Shown here: positions 13,191 through 24,499 of the stretch, in pieces
Layout of the letters: each line of letters starts with the position of its first letter
Position numbering within the stretch: position 1 is the first letter of the stretch
Origin: Schoenoplectus triqueter
Lineage: Eukaryota > Streptophyta > Magnoliopsida > Poales > Cyperaceae
Reading direction: 5' to 3'
Assembly: GCA_964058805.1 (NCBI GenBank)
Contig: CAXKVV010001381.1
Span: 1 to 47,085, forward strand
Length of the DNA stretch: 47,085 nt
Program-made: the position numbers and the translations under genes
The notes under the pieces: generated by a model
What the model was told of the DNA's origin: nothing
Database searches by the model: none
The model's input: the letters and a program-made list of their open reading frames with translations, nothing else

Positions 13191-14346
13191 TATATCTATA
13201 TTATTAATATATTATAAAGAATATATATCCCTCCTCAATCATATAATATATATTAAAAATTCAAGTGATATACTCATTACTTAAAATCATCAATATTAAA
13301 AAAAATCCTAATTTGACAACCGCGCGTCTTACATGGTTTTCATGCTAGTGCTTGAAAGTTAACTCTTGTTTAGTGGGTACAGTAAAAATATAATTAGCAC
13401 TTTAAATTGATTTAAAGTATCAAACGAAGGTTGCATAAACAATCATGCCCTTTAATAATTCCGCACAGATCATATACTGGACTTTGCTACTATATATAAA
13501 TATTTATTCAACAATAATAAAGTAGGTCGCAGGAACATGTGGTACAAACGGCAACATATAATTACAGGAACATAGGATATTAAATAAATTGTACGAAATT
13601 TGCAGCACAATTCAGACGGCTACTCACTATGTCAATGTACGTATATATAGGGAAAAAACTATTTTTTTTAGAAGAAAAGGACAACTATTTGTTGTCGATC
13701 CCGGTTTTCTAAATTATGAGCAACTACAACTTTTATTTAAACTAGCACATAATTCTGTTATGCAGACTTTTTTATTTTAAAAATATTTATATCTAACACT
13801 AATTTTATTATAAATAAATTATATATTTTTATTAGATATAATTTATATCTACATCAATAATAAATATTCTTAAATTTTTAAATAAATTAATTAATTATTT
13901 AATAAAAAATATACAAAATATTTTTTCTGTGTATGGTTGTTCAAAGTATCTTTACAATAAAATATAATAATAATTGATGTTTAATTTATTTGATATCTAT
14001 TTTTTTTAGATCATTCTATAGATGTATGGTAAAAAAATAGCAAATGAAATGGAGAGAAAAATTAATATGACTGAAATATAAATCGTCGTTTTTATAAAAT
14101 TAATTAATATCAATAGTAAATTAAAATATAGATATTTTAGTCATTTCATATTATTTGATAGTATTAATGAATAAATATAATTCATACACTTTTTATAATA
14201 TAATATAGATATTTAATACTTTAATTGCTATATTAATTCTAAAACATGCTTCAAGTCCTACATTATTGTCATACTAAGATATATTAATCGATGAAAAAAC
14301 ATAAGGCACGTGTACAGAATATACACTATTGTAGAATGTACGTGGA
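13191..14346. other. Gene-free AT-rich DNA
   Basis: I see nothing that I can name. The ORF at 13589-13780 matches no family I recognise. Confidence 0.45.
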
Positions 14347-14790
14347 TAGGGTTGTCAATTATTGATCCGATTTGATGGGTTAATTCGATCCATCTGAAGT
14401 TGATCCTACGATATGATCCGAAATAAATGGATCGGGTTCGGGTCAATCAACCCGACCCGATTAATTATATTTTTTAAAGTAATTTATGATTTAGTACTAA
14501 TAAATTCTAAATATATTAATTCTAAATTAATTAATATTTATTTACTTAAAATAATATAAAAATAATTAATAATTAATTAATTACTTTACACGAATCTGAT
14601 GGATCAATCTGTAATCCAATTAGGTGGGATATGAATCAAGATTTTTGATGTGGACGCATAACGTGAATGCATATAATCTATACATCTTTTAAATATATTA
14701 ATTATACACTAATTAAAATAAATTAATATTTAATTTCTTAAAATAATAAAATAATAATAATTCAATCCGAACCAACTAATTTACACCTCT
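14347..14790. mobile_element. hAT-like MITE with 8-bp target duplication (444 bp)
   Basis: The perfect 8-bp direct repeat TACGTGGA flanks the element (14339-14346 and 14791-14798), the length expected for hAT transposition. The ends TAGGGTTGTCAATTA and TAATTTACACCTCT are imperfect inverted repeats. Internal GGATCGGGTTCGGGTC and an AT-rich middle recall the 445-bp element at 11511. There is no transposase, so it depended on a partner. Confidence 0.8.
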
Positions 14791-16080
14791 TACGTGGATG
14801 CATATATTTAGGACACTTGAAATTAAAGTATTGATTATTATAATCTAAAAAAGAATTCTGGATACTGTAAAGTTTCTGCACAGTAATTAATTTTAAATAC
14901 TGATTGAGGATAAGATCTCAATATTTGTGCTATGAACTATACAAGTAGTTTATCAAGTACTAAAGTACTAATACAATATTACTCTGGGTGATGCAATCAG
15001 TCTTTTGACTCTTCTATAGTTGTGTTTACTTGTTGTGTTGCTACTCTCTCCATATGTTATCTTTTATGGAGAAAAAAAACAAATGTTAAAATAAAAATAA
15101 ATTAAAAAAGAGAAAAGATGCATACGTATATCAAAATATTGGATACATCAAGTTGGCAGCTGCTGCCAACTATTCGAAAAAAAATAGAAATATTGAATAC
15201 ATTGCAAATCAAATATATTTCAAGGATGGTCTCAGTCAAAATTTTAGGTCAAGCATGTAGAGCCTATCTTTATCTCAAAAAAAGTTAATGCATGTAGACA
15301 TTAATATAATTACGATGACATATGTCCCTTATTCCTTCATTAAGTTGCAATTGTGATGACATAATTAATTCCTAGAAGAGTAGATGGAAGAAGATAACTC
15401 CAGTGATGTAATACTTTAGATATTAAATATAGCGCGCTTGGATACTTAGTATGAGATAATAGCCTTCCTATATATTTTGTAGAAAGACATTTATTTTTCA
15501 CAAAGGAAAAAAAAGTTTAAGAGGAACGGATGTATCATATATCAGAGTTCTCATAATTTTATAAAAATGGATAATTGCTAAATAAAAGAAGATGTTAATT
15601 GCTCAATTTGAAATACGCTAGAATGGCTCATTGAAATATTTGTCATATAAACTCATGGATTTTTGCAAGCAGACACATGAAGGATGAAACAAAATAATTA
15701 AATCTATATTCCTCCATATTTATTTTCCTCTTCATCTCTTCATACTCTCTCTCTCAAGGCGTTTACCATATCATAACATTCTCTCTCACACATATTTCAT
15801 AAAAAATCAGCATCGAGACTCTAAACAAATCCATCGTTATCCGTGCTCCCTCTAAATTAGCCATAAAGCATCAATTATCTCCAAAAATCAATCCAAAAGG
15901 ATCAAGACAAAAGTACCGTTGGTGTGTGAAATAATTGTTGGACAGATGTCTCTATATCTTTTGACATTTGATAGTATCATTCAAAAAAAAAAGACAAACA
16001 AGAGTTTATTATATTTATCAAATAAATAATTAATAATATAAAAATATAAAAATATTTAATAAATTTCACATCGAAGAAAA
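14791..16080. other. Gene-free DNA with one sharp hairpin
   Basis: No gene is seen. At 15151-15171 AGTTGGCAG and CTGCCAACT form a perfect 9-bp stem around a CTG loop, flanked by related ATATTG.ATACAT words on each side. Confidence 0.5.
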
Positions 16081-16370
16081 TTTAGACATAATATTTTTAA
16101 ATTCTAAATAATAATGATAATGATAATAATAATTATAATAATAAATAATATAATTTTATACATAATAATATATAAATAATTAAATAAAAAAGTTAGATCA
16201 TTTTAAGAGTTAAGTTTCATTTTAAGTATATTACACACATTATTTTAAATGAAGAGAGATAAATTATTTTATATGAACCCTTAAATTCAAAAAGATAAAA
16301 AGGTTTAAACAAAATCAATGATAATTTGACATGTTTGAAAATTTTGAAAAATTAAGAATTGAATTAATGG
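16081..16370 (+). repeat. Dispersed repeat, copy 2
   Basis: This is a diverged partner of 6481-6735 in the same orientation. The ATAATAATGATAAT-rich middle is longer here, and the GACATG end is followed by TTGAAAATTTTGAAAAATT. Confidence 0.6.
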
Positions 16371-17039
16371 AAATTTTGGAATTTGAATAAAATCCCACTC
16401 TGTGGCCGGAGCCGCTCTTACATTAGAACAAAAACCAATCTACTGGGCCCGTTTCGGTATTATAATGGGTCGGGTCTTGTTTGCATGAACAAAACTCGTG
16501 GGCTAAAATGCAAAGCCGAGCATCATTCGTTAATACTTCATAAATCATAACCATATATAAAATTAGACTCGTCGAATGAATGGGGGCTTCTATATATTGG
16601 AACATAACATTTAAGAAAATCAGAAATGAATAATTTTTTTTTTGCAAAATGAGAAATTTGAATTTCTCATAATTTCTGTGCGAATGTTATAGGCCGAAAA
16701 TTCAGAAACTGACCTTTAACTGAAAAAAAAAACAAAGGAAGAACGGTGCATAATATATATTAACTAAGAAGTTGTATTTTCAAAATACGGTTCTTTATTA
16801 ATATTGTATTGCTCATATTATACTTTTTAAAAGAACAAACGATATTTTATAGTTGAAGTTTGAAACATGATATCCATTACATTATAAACAATAAAAAATG
16901 TTAATAACTGACAACAACAAGAAAGTCTTTAATCCCAAATAAATTAGGGTAAGTTAGAAATGAAACACAATCAGAAAGCATAAAATCAAAGATCTCAAAT
17001 ATTAGTGATAATAACGAATATGATGAAAGAAAAAATAAA

Positions 17040-17160
17040 TTAATAAATAAAATAATAATAATAATAATAATAATATAATAATAATAAATAAAGATGATAA
17101 TGATAATGATGATCATAATATGCTAATAGTAATAACAATAATAACAATAATAATAATAGT
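17040..17160. repeat. ATAATA-type microsatellite inside the LINE 3' region
   Basis: Long runs of AAT/ATA triplets interrupted by GATGAT lie between the RT coding end and the TTG tail, so they belong to the 3' UTR of the LINE copy or expanded within it. The poly-isoleucine/tyrosine ORF here is an artefact. Confidence 0.7.
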
Positions 17161-17384
17161 ACAATAAATCTCTATTATAAAATCTATTTCTAAATCCTAA
17201 AATCCTATTTCTAAACCTTTATTTCTAAAATATATTTCTAAATTCTAAATTCTAAAATCCTAAAAATCTAAGAATATGTAGTCTATAACTCTACTATTAG
17301 ACTCTAACTCCTAAATCATGGTTCAGGTACATGAATCGTCATCTTCCAGGCACTCATATCCAAAGCAAACTCTTTGAATATATT

Positions 17385-18277
17385 TCATTCCTTCAAATCT
17401 CTTTTTATTGCTTCCTCCCATATCAGTCTCGGTCGACCTCTTCCTCTTCTTGTATTTTCAGGATGACTTAGAATACTGCTGCATACTGATACTTCAGAAG
17501 GCCTTCGTTGGATATGACAAAACCATCGCAAACGATGTTGGACTAGCTTCTCTTGAATTGGTGATACCCCAAGTTTGTCCCTAATATCATCAATTCTGAT
17601 TCGATCTTTCCTTGTGTGATCACATATCCAACGCAACATCCGCATTTCAGCTACACTCATCTTCTGGACGTGTTGTCCTTTTGTAGCACAATCTTCTACG
17701 CCATACATCATCGCGGGTCTAATCGCCGTCCTGTAGAACTTGCTTTTTAGTTTGTTTGGGACCTTCTTGTCACAAAGAACACCAGATGCATGTCTCCATT
17801 TTACCCATCCAGCTCTTATTCTATGACTAACATCTTCATCGATCTCTCCTTCACTCTGCAACATCGATCCCAAATACCGAAATGTGTCATTCATGAGTAC
17901 TACTCGTCCATCCAAACTAACAACTCCGTCATCTGAGTTTTTTCCGCTGAACTGACAGCTCATATATTCAGTTTTGATCCTACTAAGTCTAAAATCTTTC
18001 GATTCTAAAGTTTGTTTCCACAACTCTAGTTTCTGATCGACTCAAATTCTACTCTCGTCAATTAACACCACATCATCAGCAAAGAGCATATACCAAGGAA
18101 TATCTTCTTGTATGTCATTTGTGATCTCGTCCATCACTAAGGTGAAAATATATGGACTTAATGCTGACTCTTGTTGTAATCTTATCTTAATAGGAAATAT
18201 ATCGGACTCGTCGTTACATGCTCTGACACAAATCATAATATTTGTGTACATACCCTTATTAAGATATGTACACACAT
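17385..18277 (-). pseudogene. RTE LINE reverse transcriptase, C-terminal fragment
   Basis: The minus strand encodes the end of a non-LTR reverse transcriptase. The catalytic motif appears as FADDVVLIDESR near 18065. It is followed by the LESK..RLSR.KTEY and F.YLGSMLQS blocks and the R..I.RWI.DHTRKDRIR and RLRWF.H..RRP regions, typical of RTE-clade proteins. One in-frame stop (TGA, near 18033) falls just after the catalytic block, so the two long ORFs here are one reading frame with a nonsense mutation. The N-terminal endonuclease and the front of the RT domain are absent because of truncation. The protein cannot be functional. Confidence 0.88.
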
Positions 18278-18894
18278 AATGTTAATAACTGAACTTTCAA
18301 ATTTTTTAATTACATATATGGATCAATTTATAAACAAATAGCATAATGCAATATGTAATAGACGAAATGGTCAATTTTTTTAATCTTTTATGCTCGGAAA
18401 ACGGCCTTTGATTTTTCCCACTGAATGATCAATCTTTTAAATATCGGACTATTAATAGGCAAAGGTCGGAATTAAAAAAAAAAATGTTCTTTATCGTTTT
18501 ACAAAATACAATTTCATTTCGAAGTTCTTAAATTTTTTTTGTCAACAAGAAAAAAATCCCAACTTTTCATTTACATCCTGTATATGGAGTTCATTTCATA
18601 TCTGACATTATCTGATAAAGTACTCTCCTGGTGTGGACAGAATCTGAATTGTTCAGCGCAAAATCAATATCAACAATTATTTTACAACAAAAATGACATC
18701 CTTTTATTTGCTTAAAGCAAACAACAATATTCCGGAAACAAAAAATTGGGTGCCATAGAATTGAAGGCAAACAAATGGACACTGGAAAATAGGGTTAAGT
18801 TTATATTATCACGCATTAAGTGAAAATTACAAAAACAAATAAATTAATGAATAGTGGAGCTATTTATATATGGGTGGGGATCACTTGAAAATAA

Positions 18895-19243
18895 GTTATT
18901 TTGATAATCTTGACGATATATTTTTAAATAAATATGAAAAATCTTTAAAATAGAAAAAAACGTTATGGGGCATGTTATTTTACTTATAAATTGATGGTGA
19001 TTCAAATTTCATATAATTTTGTTATCGTTTGGTACTCCATCAAGGACCATCAAAAATTTATATAATTTGTAATGATTATAATTTGATGGTCTTTGATGAA
19101 CTATCAAACAATAATGAAATGACATAAAATTTAAATCACCATGAATTTATAAATATATAAGAACATGTTCATAAATTTTTTTCTATTTTAAAGATATTTT
19201 TCGTATTTATTTAAAAATCTATTTTTAAGATTGTCAGGATAAC
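18895..19243. mobile_element. Long inverted-repeat (MITE-like) element
   Basis: Two arms of about 165-170 bp are imperfect reverse complements from GTTATTTTGATAATCTTGA at the left to the matching right end TCAGGATAAC. Shared blocks are TTTAAATAAATA, TCTTTAAAATAGAAAAAAA, TTATAAATT.ATGGTGATT and ACCATCAAA at the loop. It is non-coding. No target duplication is clear. It ends about 220 bp before the PPR start codon, next to its promoter. Confidence 0.75.
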
Positions 19244-19279
19244 CCGTATCTTTATGATAACCATTGTAAAGTAATCCCT

Positions 19280-19291
19280 TCCCTTTATATA
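19280..19291 (+). promoter_or_regulatory. TATA box of the CRP1-like locus
   Basis: TTTATATATA lies about 175-185 bp upstream of the ATG at 19466, a sensible position for a core promoter with a leader of about 150 bp. A foldback element lies immediately upstream and could have displaced older regulatory sequence. Confidence 0.5.
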
Positions 19292-19465
19292 TACCCGTAT
19301 CTTTAGCGGTACAGATGCAAATGCGCCAAATCCATTTTATCCTTGGATGAGAAAGGGAAGGCCACAAAGACGCCAAAACCTCTCCAATGTAATCCGATAG
19401 GTGCTTCACTTATCTCCTCTCCTCCTCTTAAGACTTGGTCTGTGTGCGCATCTCAAGTTCCAACA

Positions 19466-20921
19466 ATGACGCTCATATCACCTTCCCCTCCTCCGCTCCT
19501 CCCTTCTACCTCCGCCTCCTCCTCTTCCCCCCGCTTCCTCCCCCCTCCCCTTACTCCCTAGAAGTTACAACCCCTCCCCTCCATTACATCCCTCTCTCCT
19601 CTTTACTCCGCCGCCACCACCACCACTACCTCTTTCTCTCCTTCACCTTCCTCACCCGCTACAACTATAATCGAAGGGTACGATTTCTCCCCTCTCCTCA
19701 CCTACCTCTCCTCTCATCCCCCTCCTCGGTCTCCCTCCCGCCCCCCTTCCCCTTCCCAATTAACCCCAGCCGAGCTCCATCTCGTGAACAATTATCATTC
19801 TGCCCCTGCCCAGGTCTGACTCTCTTTGCTGAACTCTCTCATCTCTTCCGATTCTACCCTTCCTCTTGCTTCCCTTCTCGTCCCTTTCCTTTCCCGTCAC
19901 AACCTCTCCTTCCCCTTAGACCTTTTCTCCTCCTCCCTCATCCATTCCATCTCTCAATCCAAAACCGACCTTCCTACTGCTCTCCTAGTCTCTCTATCGG
20001 AACCCCATTCTCTCACCGCCCCTCCCTCTCCCCTCCTCCTCAATTCCCTCCTCTCCTCCTCTTCTCTCTCCTCTCGGCCGGCGCTCGCTCTCCACTTTCT
20101 CTCTCTACTCATATCCCATTCATTCCTCCCCGACCAGGCATCTTTCTCTCAGCTTCTATCCTCTCTTATCCCTTCACTTTCACCTCACGATCACCCTGTT
20201 CTATCCCTCCTTCTAAGCCGGTTAAGGTCTCTCTCCCTTCAGCCTGACGCATGTCTGCTCTCTCACCTAATCACTGCATTTTCTCTTTGTTTTGATCCTG
20301 ACACATCGTTTGATCTCCTATCCCTCACCCAGTCACTCGGCCTTACTCCTCGCCTTTCTAGTATCATTGCTCTCATCTTCTCCCTCTCTAGTATTGGCCG
20401 AGTGATGGAAGCTGAATCTCTATTTCTCGAATTCTTTCCCCCAGATGGACCATTAAGCCCCAGGATTCGTGCCTACAATGCCCTCCTCAAAGGTTATGTA
20501 AAAATTAGGTCTTTAAAGGATGCAGAGCAGGTGATTGATGAAATGTCCCAGTGTGGAGTGAAACCAGATGAGGCCACATACGGTTTATTGATTGATGCAT
20601 ACACCCAGACAGGTCGGTGGGAAAGTGCTAGAATCCTATTGGAGGAGATGGACATGTGCGGGGTCCGTCCTGGAGCATATGTATTTAGTAGAATCCTGGC
20701 CCGATTTAGAGATAAAGGAGAGTGGCAAAAATCCTTTGCAGTTTTGAGAGATATGCGGAAGAATGGGGTTAATCCTGACCGGCACTTTTATAACGTCATG
20801 ATAGATGCCTTTGGAAAAAATAATGTGTTGAAGCATGCTATTGATGCTTTTAAAAAGATGGAGGAGGATGGGATAAGGCTGATGTTGTCACTTGGAACAC
20901 ATTCATTAATGCACACGTACG
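19466..20921 (+). pseudogene. CRP1: CRP1-like exon 1
   Basis: This exon encodes the transit-peptide-like N-terminus, a hydrophobic leucine/serine-rich linker and PPR repeats 1-5 (in part). The two stops at 19559 and 19817 are in the same frame as the downstream repeats. Near 20879 the frame slips by one base; the next frame continues the expected repeat up to a canonical GTATGT donor at 20922. Confidence 0.85.
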
Positions 20922-21351
20922 GTATGTAACTATGTACCACTTTGAGTGAAAAAAAGACGGATTTATCCATTTTCAAACTGGAAAACTAGTAGGAATTTTC
21001 AGACTAGTCACGGTGAAAACAATACTGATACTGACAACCTAGTCATGTACCACAGTTCACAAATATCCTTTCTGGAACAGCATAATAAGTCAACAGATGC
21101 GGACAGGTTTTTCATATGTACTGAATTATATAAGAAAAATCTCAAACAATACACCTTTTTTTTTTCAAGATCTGGGATGGGTACCAACTACAGCCATAAA
21201 ATGCAGTACCTGTGTGCTACTGACCACACAATAATAATGACATTCATTTTGTCTAAAGTTAATCAGCTAACCTGAAATTAATATTGCATCTTCCATTCAA
21301 GGACAACTTGGAACACACAGAAGTACTAATCTTATTATCATGAGTGTGCAG

Positions 21352-21670
21352 GGCTGAACAGTTTGATCGGGTGATGGAACTGTTTCATGAAATGCAAGAG
21401 GCAGGTTGTGAGCCTTGCACAATCACATACAATATAGTAATAAAGTCACTTTGTGAGGCAGGTCGGCTGGAGGAGATGGATACAAAATTAACTGAGATGA
21501 AAAAAGTCGGATTATTACCTAATATAGTCACATATACAACACTTGTTAATGCATACGGCAAGGCTGGGTATTATGGGGACGCAATTGGGTGTCTTGAAGC
21601 AATGAAAGTTGATGGATTGAGGCCAACCAGGAGCATGTATAATGCATTAATTAATGCATATGCACAACGG
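21352..21670 (+). pseudogene. CRP1: CRP1-like exon 2
   Basis: Acceptor TGTGCAG ends at 21351. The first base completes an Arg codon begun in exon 1, then 106 clean codons cover the rest of repeat 5, repeats 6 and 7 and the start of repeat 8, ending at NAYAQR before a GTACAT donor. Confidence 0.85.
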
Positions 21671-22190
21671 GTACATAGTTGTTAAGAATAATATACAAAT
21701 TGTAGTGTAGTATAACTTTTTTTGCCCAACTATCTTTTTACTGAAAATGCTGAGATAAATTTTTTTGTCATAGTTCAAAGACTCAATTTTTAGGAGATGA
21801 ATAAGTAATACATCATGTTTCTCTTGTTTGCAATTATCAGGCAAATTTTATTGGGTTATTTATGAGCAACATCAAACAGTTAAAACCAAGGTTAGACTCA
21901 TTACTTTCAAATAGCGCCATGACATTGTTATTAAGCTTAACTGACACAAAATTGATGAACATTGACTTTCTTTATCAACTCCCAGAGCACTGTGTGACTT
22001 ATTCATGCAAACTTATGTTAGTAGGGTTTTGCCATTTTTGAATATGATCCTAGTAATATTGGGATTGACAATATTATATGATCTGTGAAAATAAAGTAAG
22101 ATGTTATGTGAAACATTAATAAGATGAGTACATGCATGCAGCTAATTCTTTTTTATGTCAGAAGGTTCTTTTTTTTCCCTGTTTGTTTAG

Positions 22191-22343
22191 GGTTTATCTG
22201 ACCAAGCAATTAAGGTGTTTAAGATGATGAAAGCAGATGGGATAAGCCCTAATGTTATTGCACTAAATTCGTTGATTAATGCATTTGGCGAGGATAGAAG
22301 AGATATAGAGGCCTTCTCAGTTCTAAAATTCATGAAGGATAAT
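22191..22343 (+). pseudogene. CRP1: CRP1-like exon 3
   Basis: The exon has 51 clean codons after a pyrimidine-rich TTTGTTTAG acceptor, covering the end of repeat 8 and most of repeat 9 ([12 protein letters not shown]). It is too short to appear as a long ORF. The donor is GTATGA. Confidence 0.85.
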
Positions 22344-22440
22344 GTATGATGTTCGTGGTAATATGGGTTATTTATTATACATGGTTCAAAGAGATGTTTA
22401 CCAAATAATTGACCTTTGGTGTTTGTTTATTTGATTATAG

Positions 22441-22469
22441 GATGTGAAGCCAGATATGGTGACATACAC
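22441..22469 (+). pseudogene. CRP1: CRP1-like exon 4, left part, cut by the insertion
   Basis: After the acceptor GATTATAG the exon reads DVKPDMVTYT and is interrupted at 22469, directly after the first copy of the 5-bp target TACAC. Confidence 0.85.
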
Positions 22470-22859
22470 TGTCAAACCGTGAAAATTTAAATTAAGAAAT
22501 AATGATAATTAAGACAATAAATAAAATGATTTAACACTAATTAGTAAATATCATAAACCCGTAATATAAGAGAGTGTATATAAATATATATGTAATATTA
22601 ATAATAACAATAAATTCAACATTTAATTTAAACAAACACACACTTAAGGAAGTTTAGTTAAATCTGTTAATAAATAAATAAACGAATTAGTATCAAAATT
22701 TAATTAATAAAGAAGATTAAGTAATGATAATAAGTATGACAATAATTAAAATGATTAGACGAAAATTGACTGGTGATATTCCTAAATAAATAATAATGGA
22801 ATATGATATGTGTAAGTAAATCAAATAAAATTTATTTGGCAGATTTAAAATCAAACGAG

Positions 22860-23520
22860 ACCATATATATATAAGCCTATCAAGACTAAAAGAAATTAAT
22901 CGGTAAACGACTCCAATTAAATTATAACCCTTGATTTCTCCTTGACAAAAAAAGGCCACACGCTTGGCCATAAAAATTTCGCCACAGATAATCCCAAATA
23001 CCTCTATCCCCCTCATTTAATACCCATCCCATCCCATTAATTTTCTCAACTCTCTCTCTCTCTCTCTCTCCCGGCCCGTGAAATCTTTTCTCCTTTTCTT
23101 CCTTCTCCCCTCCGAATTTTTTTCCCCTGGCGAGAGAAGACCTTCCCTTGAAGGTTTCTGCTCGGTATTTCCTCCCTGGCGCGATAGGGCTCTTGCCCTC
23201 ACCCTCACTCGCGCACGCCTTCCTCCTCTAGCCCCCGCCGAGCACCACCTTAGCTCGGGCTCGCCACCCGTTCGCCCGCTAACAAGGGCTGTCGGTGCCG
23301 CCCGCCCACAACCCCTCTCACTCCCGACTGAGCACCTCCCCTCTCTGTCTTGAGCCAGCAACCCGACTTTGCGGCCTGGAGCTAGGCCGAGCCACATCTC
23401 TCTTGCGCCGACCCTTGCTACCTCTATCAAAATCGGGTAATACCCTTCCGTTTTTGTTCTTTCCGGCCGTGTGGGCCTTATGGTGAGGCGGAGCCTCTTC
23501 CCTTTGTGTCTGGCTTGCTC
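22860..23520 (+). promoter_or_regulatory. Promoter-like segment of the outer element
   Basis: A TATA motif (TATATATATAAG near 22864-22875) is followed about 180 bp later by a long CT tract (23048-23072) and then a GC-rich, leader-like stretch (23070-23520). This is the usual order of U3 to R/U5 in a plant LTR. Overlapping ORFs on both strands in the GC-rich part match nothing and are probably chance. Confidence 0.45.
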
Positions 23521-23660
23521 GAAATTTCAGTTAATGTGAGGGTTTAATTTTTTACTCAATTTAGGCTGCATTGCTCTTGAGTAGTACTGAATTTTTGTTT
23601 TGTGATGGAGTGAGTACTGGTACTGTGCTGTTGGACTGATTTCCTTGTTTAGCTTTGGTA

Positions 23661-23881
23661 CACTGGTACCAATCGGTACCAGTGAAGCGAGGTCGTTACC
23701 CCCGTGCCCCTTTTATGGCCCCTATGCCCCTGGTTGTTGCTTTGGTACACTGGTACCGTTCGGTACCTGAATTGTTGCTTGTGTTGTTGGCTTGAGCCAC
23801 TGGGTTGTGCTGGTTTGACTAGTGCTGACTTTGCAGTCTGTTTTGGGTACCTTGGTACACTGGTACCAATCGGTACCAGTG
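23661..23881. repeat. Three GGTACC hairpins
   Basis: CACTGGTACC, loop AATC, GGTACCAGTG forms a perfect 10-bp stem at 23661-23684 and again at 23858-23881, each followed by GA.GCGAGGT. A third, imperfect copy with loop GTTC lies at 23748-23767. Related hairpins recur at 40145-40182 on the far side of the Copia element. Confidence 0.85.
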
Positions 23882-24499
23882 ACGCGAGGTGTGGCCCTGT
23901 CTTGCTGGTGGTCCTTGTCGATCTGTGTAATTGGGTCCGTTTCTTGTTGAACTTGTGCTGGTAAAAACTTTCCTGTTGTGGTTGTGTGGGTTTCTGTTGC
24001 TTCTTTTGGCTTATGCCTTGCGGACCATACTATCCTTGTGTACTTGTGCTGTCTTTGTTGATTCTTGGACTGTGTTGGGTTGTCTTGCTAACTTTGTACT
24101 ATATTCTGTTTTGTTGGTTGTCATGAATGCCCATTTGGGATGATAGAAATAATTTTAAGGACCAAATTATATAATCTGAAAAGTGGAGGGCCTAAGGTTA
24201 ATAAATGTGGTAATAATCTCTTTTAAGGGTTGTATGCACAAAATAAACCTTGGCGGGAAGTTATATTCTAAACGGAATTCGAAGAAAGAATTGATCTAAA
24301 TCAAGTGGGCCGAAAGGTTAATTTGGATAATAATTTAATTAATTTATTAGCAAGTGCCGTAAATTTAAAAACGTGCGCAACTAATAATTAATTAATACTT
24401 AAAGCTGAATATGGGAGATGATTACATGATCTGCCTCAATAATGAAAATCCGAACAGATACGGTGGTTTCGGAGACAGCCTATGATCCCAAACACATTA

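Larger units (their letters stand above)
16912..18277 (-). mobile_element. 5'-truncated RTE-type LINE with 15-bp target duplication
   Basis: A perfect 15-bp direct repeat (AATGTTAATAACTGA) lies at 16897-16911 and 18278-18292, bracketing the element exactly. Read on the minus strand, it starts inside the reverse-transcriptase domain, as 5'-truncated LINEs do, continues through the conserved C-terminal region, and ends with GGGATTAAAG followed by a TTGTTGTTG tail, the usual end of plant RTE elements. The 1,366-bp insert is a dead-on-arrival copy made by target-primed reverse transcription. Confidence 0.9.

Noticed and set aside
19435..20247. 270-codon ORF overlapping the PPR exon in another frame
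   Set aside because: It is a shadow produced by the CT-rich PPR N-terminal region; the other frame gives the PPR repeats downstream.
23017..23486. Overlapping ORFs of 63-137 codons on both strands
   Set aside because: They lie in a GC-rich, CT-rich leader-like segment where stop codons are rare; low-complexity translations and no family match.
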